Positions 57,363 to 64,000 of a DNA stretch of 64,000 bases are shown here, one piece after another. The first letter of the stretch is position 1. The number at the start of each line of letters is the position of its first letter. The stretch comes from Actinospineispora acaciae DSM 45401 (GTDB lineage Bacteria; Actinomycetota; Actinomycetes; Mycobacteriales; Pseudonocardiaceae), in the NCBI RefSeq assembly GCF_000620785.1, contig NZ_JIAI01000001.1, forward strand, positions 1,612,001 through 1,676,000, written 5' to 3'. The position numbers and the translations under genes are program-made. The notes below the pieces were generated by a model. That model had not been told where the DNA came from and did not search any database. It was given only the letters and a program-made list of their open reading frames with translations.

Positions 57363-58688
57363 ATGCCCGCACGAACCCAGGAAGAGATCGAGCACGGCTC
57401 GCCGGACCGCCGCCGCGTCGCGGCCGGCAGCGCCGTGGGGACGACGATCGAGAACTACGACTTCCTCGCCTACGGGACGGCCGCCGCGCTCTACTTCGGC
57501 CCGGCGTTCTTCCCGGCCGGCAACCCCGTCACCGGGACCCTGCTGTCGTTCGCGACGCTGGCCGCCGGGTTCCTGATGCGGCCGATCGGCGGGATGATCG
57601 GCGGTCACTTCGGCGACCGCTTCGGCCGCAAGCCGGTGCTCGTCATCGCGCTGTTCGTGATGGGGTTCGCGACGTTCGCGATCGGGCTGCTGCCGACCTA
57701 CCAGCAGGTCGGGCTGCTCGCGCCCGCGCTGTTGGTGACGCTGCGCCTGGTGCAGGGGCTCGCGTACGGGGCCGAGTGGGGCGGCGCGATCCTGATGACG
57801 TTCGAACACGCGCCGCGCCGGCGCAAGGGGTTGTTCTCCGCGATCCCGCAGGCGGGGGTGCCGCTCGGTTTGTTGTTGGCGAATGTGGTGTTCCTGGCGA
57901 CCTCGGGGATCCAGAGCTCGCTGGCGTGGCGGCTGCCGTTCCTGCTCAGCGCGGTGCTGATCGGCGTCGGCATCGTGATCCGGCTCAGGGTGGCCGAGTC
58001 CCCGGAGTTCGAGGAGGTCGCGAAGCGGGAGGAGACGGTCCGATCCCCCGTCCTGCACGTGCTGCGCCGGGACGGGTCGACGGTCGTCCGCGTCATCGGC
58101 CTGCGCCTCGCGGAGACCGGGGCGTTCTACGTGACCGTCACCTACCTGTTGAGCTACCTGGTCAGCAGCGGCGCGACCGGGCGGGAGACGGGGCTCGCGG
58201 CGGTGATCACGGCGTCGGCCATCGGGCTGGTCACCACGCCGGCGTTCGGGGCGCTGTCGGACCGCTTCGGCCGCAAGCCGGTGTACGCCGCCGGGTGCCT
58301 GCTCACGGCCGGGTTCGGCTTCCCGCTGTTCCTGCTGGTCAACTCCGGGGCGGTGGTCGCGATCGTGCTGGCGGTGATCGTCGCGCAGGCGATCGCGCAC
58401 GACTGCCTGGCCGGCGTGCAGGGTTCGTACTTCTCCGAGCTGTTCGACACGCGTACCCGGCTGTCCGGCGCCTCGCTCGGCTACCAGCTGTCCGCCTCGA
58501 TCAGCGGGTTCTTCCCGCTGCTGGCCGCGTCACTGGCGGCGGGGTTCGGGTGGGCGGGGGTCGCGGCGCTGTTCACCGGCGTCGGGCTGATTGGGCTGGT
58601 CACCGTCGCGTTCACCCGCGAGACGTGGGACCGTGCTCGGCGCCACGGGCCCCGGGAGGCCGTTCGGGTCCCGGCCGGGCTCTCGTAG
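57363..58688 (+). CDS. MHS-family MFS transporter
   Basis: A 441-residue metabolite:H+ symporter of the same subfamily as the gene at the left end. SAVGTTIENYDFLAYGTAAA is the MHS hallmark with Asn-Tyr where the other gene has Glu-Phe-Tyr-Asp; GGHFGDRFGRKPVLV and SDRFGRKPVYAAG are the repeated loop motifs; IPQAGVPLGLLLANVVFLAT is typical. It has about 12 helices. Its last 159 bases overlap the end of the opposite hydrolase gene. With the aldolase and PucR regulator it forms an uptake-and-cleavage module for a carboxylic acid. Confidence 0.9.
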   Translation: MPARTQEEIEHGSPDRRRVAAGSAVGTTIENYDFLAYGTAAALYFGPAFFPAGNPVTGTLLSFATLAAGFLMRPIGGMIGGHFGDRFGRKPVLVIALFVMGFATFAIGLLPTYQQVGLLAPALLVTLRLVQGLAYGAEWGGAILMTFEHAPRRRKGLFSAIPQAGVPLGLLLANVVFLATSGIQSSLAWRLPFLLSAVLIGVGIVIRLRVAESPEFEEVAKREETVRSPVLHVLRRDGSTVVRVIGLRLAETGAFYVTVTYLLSYLVSSGATGRETGLAAVITASAIGLVTTPAFGALSDRFGRKPVYAAGCLLTAGFGFPLFLLVNSGAVVAIVLAVIVAQAIAHDCLAGVQGSYFSELFDTRTRLSGASLGYQLSASISGFFPLLAASLAAGFGWAGVAALFTGVGLIGLVTVAFTRETWDRARRHGPREAVRVPAGLS

Positions 58689-59372
58689 CCACGCGGTGGC
58701 GTGGGCGGAGAGGATGCGGGCGAGGTCGGCGGGGGCGTCACGGGCCACGAGGTGGCCGGCGGCGGGCACCCGGGCGATGGTGACGCGGGGGTTGGCGGCG
58801 CGGAGCCGGGCCACGTCGGTGTCGGTGACCGGCGAGCGTCCCGCGCGGACGAGCAGGATGGGCAGGTCCAGCGTGGCGGCCGCCGCGAGCAGGTCGGAGC
58901 CCGAGTCGAGGATGTCGTCCACCAGCTCGGCGTAGCGGTCGCTCAGGCCGTTCTCGTCGAGCCAGGGACGAACCACGGCGGGGTCGGGATAGGGAACGAC
59001 GTCCACGAGCACGAGCCCGGCGACGCGAGCCGCGGTGGCCGGCTCCGCGAGGGCGGCGAGGGCGGCGAACCCGCCGAGGGATGCGCCCGCCACCACGATC
59101 GGCGCCGGCTCGCGCGCCACCATCTCGGCCACGTCGTCGGCGAACGTCCGAAGCGTGGTCGCCCGCCCGGAGCTGTCCCCGTGACCGCGCAGGTCGAAGG
59201 CCACCGTCCGCAGCCCGCTCCCGGCCATCCGGTCCGCCACGGGTGCCCAGACGCCGCGACGCTCCCCGCCCGCGTGCAGCAGCAGGACGGTCGGCCCCGC
59301 CCCGGTCACCGTGGCCCGCAGCGTCACCTCATCCAGGGCGAACGACACGTCAACGCTCTTACCTTGAGTCAT
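58530..59372 (-). CDS. Alpha/beta hydrolase
   Basis: A 280-residue alpha/beta hydrolase. VLLLHAGGERRGVWAPVADR gives the oxyanion region, VAFDLRGHGDSSG the strand after it, VVAGASLGGFAALAALAEP the nucleophile elbow GASLGG with Ser, and VPAAGHLVARDAPADLARIL the catalytic His. The acid is probably in LPILLVRAGRSPVTD. The last 50 residues are a proline- and arginine-rich tail that overlaps the transporter gene. The ATG of MTQGKSV is six bases after the -10, so translation is probably leaderless; a TTG one codon up is not credible. Its substrate is unknown. Confidence 0.86.
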   Translation of the reverse strand: MTQGKSVDVSFALDEVTLRATVTGAGPTVLLLHAGGERRGVWAPVADRMAGSGLRTVAFDLRGHGDSSGRATTLRTFADDVAEMVAREPAPIVVAGASLGGFAALAALAEPATAARVAGLVLVDVVPYPDPAVVRPWLDENGLSDRYAELVDDILDSGSDLLAAAATLDLPILLVRAGRSPVTDTDVARLRAANPRVTIARVPAAGHLVARDAPADLARILSAHATAWLREPGRDPNGLPGPVAPSTVPRLAGERDGDQPNQPDAGEQRRDPRPPEPRRQ

Positions 59373-59410
59373 CAAGGTACGTTAGGCGCGCTACCTTGAC
59401 ATGTCAAGGT
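59360..59410 (-). promoter_or_regulatory. Promoter and double palindrome of the hydrolase gene
   Basis: On the minus strand TTGACA (59407-59402) and TAACGT (59384-59379) are 17 bases apart. Two copies of an ACCTTGA inverted repeat flank the start: ACCTTGACATGTCAAGGT (59393-59410, perfect and covering the -35) and TACCTTGAGTCATCAAGGTA (59360-59379, exact arms around GTCA and covering the ATG). This is the form of MarR-family operators. The first palindrome also overlaps the stop codon of the ATPase gene. Confidence 0.75.
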
Positions 59411-62400
59411 CCAGCCAGGCGTCCCGAGGCGCGGTCGATGGCGCCCTCGACCCGGTCGGCGAGCAGCCCGACGGCGCCCACGGCACGGCTCATCGGGTCG
59501 TCCTCGGCGCCGCCGAGCGCCCGCTCGCGCACGAACGCCGCCTTGACCTGCGCCCATCGGCGCCGCTGCTCGTCGGTCATGGTGCCGCGCAGCTCCGCCA
59601 GCTTCAGCAGGTTCGCCTCCGCACCGGCGGTCAGGGTCTGGGCCTCGCCGAGGTAGTGGTCGTCGATGAGCGCCTCCAGCTCGGCGTCGTTCATCACCGG
59701 GACGATCCGCTCGGCCAGCTTGTTCATGTTGCGGTAGGAGCCCTGGAGCTGGAACGGCGGCTCGGTGCGCGCGGCGTCGGACTGGCCGGCGGACGCGATG
59801 TAGGCCTGGTTCACGCGCAGCACCACCCGCCGCACCGCCAGCAGCTTGCGCAGCACGGACAGCAGCTGGTCCAGCTCGGCCGCGGAGTACGAACGACTCA
59901 GCCGGTCCGGCCGGACCGACTCGTCGCCGGCGGCCATCCGCGCCAGCGGCTCCACGTCGCGGCGCTCCAGCGGCGCGAGCACCGGGTTGGAGGTCAGCGC
60001 GTTCTCGATGAAGCTCAGCGCGAACATCTCGTCCTTGCCGGCCAGCACGTCGCCGAGGTTCCACACGTCCGCGCGGTTGGCCAGCATGTCCGGGATGCGG
60101 AAGCGCCGACCGGACTCGGTGTACGGGTTGCCGGCCATGCACACCGCGAACCGCTTGCCACGCAGGTCGTAGGTGGTCGGCTCGCCGTCGCGGACGCCCT
60201 CGATGCGCCGTTGCGCGTCGCACAGTGAGATGAACTTCTGCAGCAGCTCGGGCGAGGTGTGCTGGATGTCGTCCAGGTAGAGCAGCACGTTGTTGCCCAT
60301 CTCCAGGGCGAACGAGATCTTCTCGACCTCCTGGCGGGCGGTGGCGTTCGGCGCCTCGGCCGGGTCCAGCGAGGTGACGCCGTGGCCGAGCGCGGGGCCG
60401 TTCACCTTGACGAACACCATGCCGAGCCGGTCGGCGACGTACTCCATGAGCGTCGTCTTGCCGTAGCCCGGCGGGGAGATGAGCAGCAGCAGGCCCATCT
60501 GGTCGGTCCGCCGGCCGTCCCCGAGCTGTTTCGCCAGGTTGTCCCCGACCAGCGGCAGGTACACCTCGTCGACCAGCCGGTTGCGGACGAACCCGCTCAT
60601 CACCTTCGGGCGGTACTCGTCCAGCCGCAGCCGGTTGCGCCAGGAGGCCAGCAGCTCGTCGCGGCGGCGCTGGTAGGCCCGGAACGCCGGCACCCGCTCG
60701 GCGCGGAACCGCCGGGTGCGGGCCAGCACCTCGTCGAGCCGCAGCTCGATGCGCCGGTCGACGACCCGGGGGTGGGTGCCGACCAGGCCGTCCACCGTGT
60801 CGGTCAGCGTCGCCGAGGACTCGTAGCGCGGCAGGTCACGGCACAGCTCGATGGCGACCGCCTCGGGCAGCTCGGCGGCCTCGGGTTCGCCGGTCTTGGC
60901 CAGGTACGCGCCCAGCCAGGCCTCGATGAGCTGCCCGAGGGCCGCCGGGTCGTCGCGCAGGGCGCGCAGGTCCGCCTCGTAGTCCGTGCGCCCGACCAGC
61001 GCGCCGTGGAACCTGTCCAGCAGGGTGCGGGCGCCGGCGCTGGTCACGAACCCGGGCGGGGAGGTGGCCAGCTCCTCGAACAGGTACTCGGCGGCGAGCG
61101 GATCCCCGATCGCGTCGGCCAGCTCGGCACACAGCCGGTCGATCCCGGCCACCTCGCCGAAGGCGTCCCGCGCCCTGGCCAGCGACGTGGCACGGCGGGT
61201 CCAGCTCGCGCGGCGCGCGTCGTCGGACCGGTGCGCCCAGAAGACCTGGGCGGCCGCGCGGGCCTGCGGCGGGTAGCGCAGCACCCCGGCGCCCGCCCGC
61301 AGCCGGTGCAGGGACTCCAGGATCCGCGCGGCGTCGTGGTCGTGGACGCCGCGCTGGTAGCCCTCGTCGTAGCGCGACTCGGCGGCCTGGCGCACGGCAT
61401 CCGGGCCGAGCGCGCCGTCCCCGGCGGCGAGCAGGGACGCCGCCAGGTACTCGGCCCGGTACACCTCCGGGGTCTCGGAGACGAGGAGCTGGTCCCAGAA
61501 CGGCCGGGTGGCGGCGAACTCCGGGTCGCGCACCGGGCGGCGGTAGTCGGTGCCGGTGACGACCAGAAACATCTCGCCGCCGCGGGGCACCAGGGCCAGG
61601 TCGAGCGCCTCGGTGGTGACGGCGAACCGGTGGCGGCCCAGCCGGATCGCCGCGCCGCCCTCGTCGAACAGGTCCAGCCGGTCGGCCAGCGCGCGCACCG
61701 CCCGCTGCCGGGCGGCCAGCAGCTCGCCGTCCAGCTCGTCGGCCCGCACGTCACCGAGGCCGCGCAGCTCCTCGGCCACGCCGCGCAGCTTGCGCGCCAT
61801 CGGGTCGGACGCGAAGTAGGTGTTGATCTCGTCCGTCGAGCCGAGCGCGGACGCCCGGCGGCGCACGCTGGCCAGGATCCGGTCCGCCGAGTCGGCCAGC
61901 CGGTCGGCCCGGCGCGCCCGTTCGTCCAGCAGCGCCTGCTTGCGGGCGGAGAACGCCTCGTAGACGTCCGTCCGCTTGGCCCCGACCTCGGCCAGGAACT
62001 CGTCGAAGTCGCCGAACCGCGACTCCAGGTCCTCCAGCCGCAGCATCAGCCGGCCCAGCTGCTCGTCGCACGCCGCCGGGCTGTCCGCGACCGCGAGCGC
62101 GGCGGTGACCGCCTGCCCGAGCAGGGCGAACTGGGCGGCGAACTCCGCGCGGCCCTCCGTCTCCAGCAGCCGCCGGCGGGTCGACTCCACGGTGGCACGA
62201 GCCCGGTTCACGCCCGCGAGCACCTCGCCGATGCGGCGCAGGATGTCGGTGCGCACCGTCGCGTCGGCCATCTCCAGGGTGCCGACCACCTCGGTCAGCA
62301 CCTCCAGCCCGTCGGACTGGCCGGCCAGGCGCTCCAGCACCGGCCCCGCCTCGGCCGCCGAGCCGATCCGCTCCGCCCGCCCGGCCAGCTCCTCGATCTC

Positions 62401-64000
62401 CCGGTGGTAGCCGGCGAACGCGTCGTCGCGGCGCAGGAACGCCACCGCGCGCCGGGCGGTGGCGGTCAGCTCGGCGTCCAGGCGGCCCGCGAGCTCGTCG
62501 AGGCGGGCGCCGTCGACGTACCGCACGTCGCGCAGGGTGATCAGGTGGCCCTGCGCCGCACGCAGCTCGGCGAGCAGCCGCACCCACGCGTCGGCGTTCT
62601 TCGGCGCCTCGCCTCGGGCCTGCCCGACCAGGGAGGTGATCCGCGCGCCCGCCTGCTCCACCGCCGCGCCGGCCTGCTCGGTCAGCTCCTGGACGGTCTC
62701 GAACTCGTCGAGCACCTGCTCCGCGGTGGTGCGCAGCTCGGACAGGGGCCCGCGCAGCTCGAAGTCGCCGAGCCAGTGGTACTGGTCGAACACCCTGGCG
62801 CAGGCGGCGATCAGGCCCTCCAGCACCGGGACCGACGGCGCCATCTCGTCCACCGTCGCGGCCACCGACAGGCAGTCCGACACCCCGCGCACCAGGTCGG
62901 CGTTGCCCACCCGCTCCAGCGGCCCGGTGCCGGCCGGCTGCGCGGCGGCCGCCGCGTCGGACAGGAACGGGGTCTGCCACACCTGCATCGGGTGCACCCT
63001 GGTCGGCTGCTCCGAGGTGGCCCGGAACACCACCAGCGTGCCGTCGTCGAACAGCGAGTACCCGTGGCACACCAGCGGCGTCGCGACCTGCTTGCGGATC
63101 ACGTTGTAGGGCAGCAGCAGGCTGCGGCCGTCCTCCCGGGCGTGGAAGACGTAGAGCACGTCCTCGCCGTTGGGCGAGCTGACCACCCGCTCGAACTCCA
63201 GGTCCTCGACGTCGGTGTCGAACGTCTTGTGCGCCCCGGTGACCAGGTAGTACCCGCCGGGGAAGATGATCCCCTGGTCCTCGGGCAGCCGCTGGCAGGC
63301 CTGGCCGATCCCGTCCAGCCGCACCACGGCCCTGGTCCTGGTGTTGAACACCAGGTGCCGCCAGGCCGTCTCGTTGTACGGCCGGATCCGCAGCAGGACC
63401 AGCGGCCCGACGCGGGCGTAGTGCACGTCCGCGTCGGCCAGGCTCTGCAGCGGCTCGTCGACCGGCTCGGAGTACACCCCCTCGCCGGTCTCGGTGTTGT
63501 TCTCCACCTTGATCGTGAGGTCGCCGCCGACGGTCTCGACGAACACCTCGTCCTCGATCGAGATGTGCGGGAAGCGGCCGAGCACGTGCCGCTCGCGGCC
63601 GGTCTCGGTCCACTCGAAGTCGTGCGGAGACGGGAACACGTGGTCGCGCTCGCCGAGGTTGTCCAGGTAGGAGGCGGAACCGTCGGTACCCAGCTCCCAG
63701 CGCAGCACCCGGATGTCGCGCGCGTCCGCGCCGGTCTGGAAGACCGCCAGCAGCTTGCCGTCCACCGTGCGCAGCTGCAGCAGCCGGGTGTCCCGGTAGT
63801 ACCTGTACAGCTCGGCGAAGTCCCGCTGGAACCTCGGGTCGGCGAGTGGCTCGGCGGTCACCGGTTCGAACCGGAACGCCTCCCCGTCGCGGCTGAAGCC
63901 GTACCCGGCGAACACGTCGTCGACGGCGGTCTCCGGCTTGAGCCCGAGGAACACGTTGTAGCCGAACAGCATCAGCCCGCCCACCGAGGCGATGTCGCGC
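59404..64000 (-). CDS. DUF3686/AAA giant ATPase (DNA-repair-ATPase family), N-terminus beyond window
   Basis: At least 1531 residues; the frame is still open at the right edge. The N-terminal part is a beta-rich DUF3686 domain (GGLMLFGYNVFLGLKPETAV, GGYYLVTGAHKTFDTDVEDL, YVFHAREDGRSLLLPYNVIR). The centre is long and helical, probably coiled coil (EQVLDEFETVQELTEQAGAA, ARATVESTRRRLLETEGRAE). The C-terminal AAA domain has Walker A ISPPGYGKTTLMEYVADRLG, Walker B LLYLDDIQHTSPELLQKFIS and sensor CMAGNPYTESGRRFRIPDML. Databases call the family DNA repair ATPase, but I know of no demonstrated repair role. The AAA part resembles MoxR/CbbQ remodelling ATPases. It ends inside the hydrolase operator. 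Confidence 0.85.
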   Translation of the reverse strand, partial: RDIASVGGLMLFGYNVFLGLKPETAVDDVFAGYGFSRDGEAFRFEPVTAEPLADPRFQRDFAELYRYYRDTRLLQLRTVDGKLLAVFQTGADARDIRVLRWELGTDGSASYLDNLGERDHVFPSPHDFEWTETGRERHVLGRFPHISIEDEVFVETVGGDLTIKVENNTETGEGVYSEPVDEPLQSLADADVHYARVGPLVLLRIRPYNETAWRHLVFNTRTRAVVRLDGIGQACQRLPEDQGIIFPGGYYLVTGAHKTFDTDVEDLEFERVVSSPNGEDVLYVFHAREDGRSLLLPYNVIRKQVATPLVCHGYSLFDDGTLVVFRATSEQPTRVHPMQVWQTPFLSDAAAAAQPAGTGPLERVGNADLVRGVSDCLSVAATVDEMAPSVPVLEGLIAACARVFDQYHWLGDFELRGPLSELRTTAEQVLDEFETVQELTEQAGAAVEQAGARITSLVGQARGEAPKNADAWVRLLAELRAAQGHLITLRDVRYVDGARLDELAGRLDAELTATARRAVAFLRRDDAFAGYHREIEELAGRAERIGSAAEAGPVLERLAGQSDGLEVLTEVVGTLEMADATVRTDILRRIGEVLAGVNRARATVESTRRRLLETEGRAEFAAQFALLGQAVTAALAVADSPAACDEQLGRLMLRLEDLESRFGDFDEFLAEVGAKRTDVYEAFSARKQALLDERARRADRLADSADRILASVRRRASALGSTDEINTYFASDPMARKLRGVAEELRGLGDVRADELDGELLAARQRAVRALADRLDLFDEGGAAIRLGRHRFAVTTEALDLALVPRGGEMFLVVTGTDYRRPVRDPEFAATRPFWDQLLVSETPEVYRAEYLAASLLAAGDGALGPDAVRQAAESRYDEGYQRGVHDHDAARILESLHRLRAGAGVLRYPPQARAAAQVFWAHRSDDARRASWTRRATSLARARDAFGEVAGIDRLCAELADAIGDPLAAEYLFEELATSPPGFVTSAGARTLLDRFHGALVGRTDYEADLRALRDDPAALGQLIEAWLGAYLAKTGEPEAAELPEAVAIELCRDLPRYESSATLTDTVDGLVGTHPRVVDRRIELRLDEVLARTRRFRAERVPAFRAYQRRRDELLASWRNRLRLDEYRPKVMSGFVRNRLVDEVYLPLVGDNLAKQLGDGRRTDQMGLLLLISPPGYGKTTLMEYVADRLGMVFVKVNGPALGHGVTSLDPAEAPNATARQEVEKISFALEMGNNVLLYLDDIQHTSPELLQKFISLCDAQRRIEGVRDGEPTTYDLRGKRFAVCMAGNPYTESGRRFRIPDMLANRADVWNLGDVLAGKDEMFALSFIENALTSNPVLAPLERRDVEPLARMAAGDESVRPDRLSRSYSAAELDQLLSVLRKLLAVRRVVLRVNQAYIASAGQSDAARTEPPFQLQGSYRNMNKLAERIVPVMNDAELEALIDDHYLGEAQTLTAGAEANLLKLAELRGTMTDEQRRRWAQVKAAFVRERALGGAEDDPMSRAVGAVGLLADRVEGAIDRASGRLAGP

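Noticed and set aside
1..64000. CRISPR arrays, rRNA, tRNA (including tRNA-Sec), insertion sequences, prophage genes
   Set aside because: No regularly spaced repeats, no cloverleaf with a T-loop GGTTCGA context, no transposase or integrase motifs were seen on either strand; a covariance-model search would be needed to exclude small RNAs.

Overview
The window is high-GC (roughly 70% or more) chromosomal DNA from a soil-type actinomycete. The evidence is the GC-rich third codon positions, the leaderless promoters, the density of GntR, LacI, XRE and MFS genes, the LigD repair genes split into three, and the actinomycete-type XRE and NACHT proteins. No ribosomal RNA, tRNA, CRISPR array, insertion sequence or prophage was seen, and I cannot name a genus.

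Layout. (1) 1-3.4 kb: the end of a 3-hydroxyacid dehydrogenase gene, an MHS-type transporter, a GntR regulator and an Ldh2-type dehydrogenase, closed by a very long stem terminator. (2) 3.5-8.9 kb: a LacI-controlled catabolic operon on the minus strand (MFS transporter, two short-chain dehydrogenases, a polysaccharide-deacetylase-fold hydrolase and a small zinc-ribbon-like protein). Its promoter and a perfect operator palindrome are visible. (3) 9-12.8 kb: an XRE regulator divergent from a compact, altered class II ribonucleotide-reductase-like protein and a Nudix hydrolase. This is the best candidate for an undescribed system. (4) 13-18.1 kb: a membrane sulfatase-fold protein, a membrane NACHT NTPase, a methyltransferase gene remnant and a TerC protein. 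(5) 18.2-31.1 kb: a large minus-strand operon for hydroxyproline import and breakdown. It carries a three-part D-hydroxyproline dehydrogenase, a DapA-type deaminase, a 4-hydroxyproline epimerase, a Liv-type ABC importer with a LivM-LivG fusion, a second proline-racemase-family enzyme, a GntR regulator and both subunits of aconitase X (cis-3-hydroxyproline dehydratase).

(6) 31.2-33.9 kb: a degenerate HATPase/ribbon-helix-helix-like protein, an AraC regulator and a LysR regulator. (7) 33.9-38.9 kb: formate dehydrogenase genes. The catalytic gene is read through an in-frame TGA, which is selenocysteine because a textbook SECIS hairpin follows it. The partners are a four-cluster ferredoxin subunit and an NrfD membrane anchor. 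(8) 39-41.4 kb: LigD split into three overlapping genes (phosphoesterase, ligase, polymerase). (9) 41.5-46.8 kb: NIPSNAP, arginase-like and AhpD-like proteins, a three-gene operon with two related membrane proteins, an MFS pump and a GNAT acetyltransferase. (10) 46.8-51.7 kb: an accessory patch of lower GC with an XRE regulator and glycosyltransferase pair and two unrecognised proteins. (11) 51.8-59.4 kb: Cu-Zn superoxide dismutase, a MerR/SDR pair, an MFS pump, a PucR regulator, a class II aldolase, an MHS transporter and an alpha/beta hydrolase, several with clear operators. (12) 59.4-64 kb: most of a giant DUF3686/AAA ATPase gene that runs off the right edge.

The common theme is carbon and nitrogen scavenging. 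Separate, locally regulated modules each pair a transporter with a few redox, aldolase or hydrolase enzymes. Formate respiration, DNA end-joining repair and several uncharacterised signalling-type proteins lie between them.
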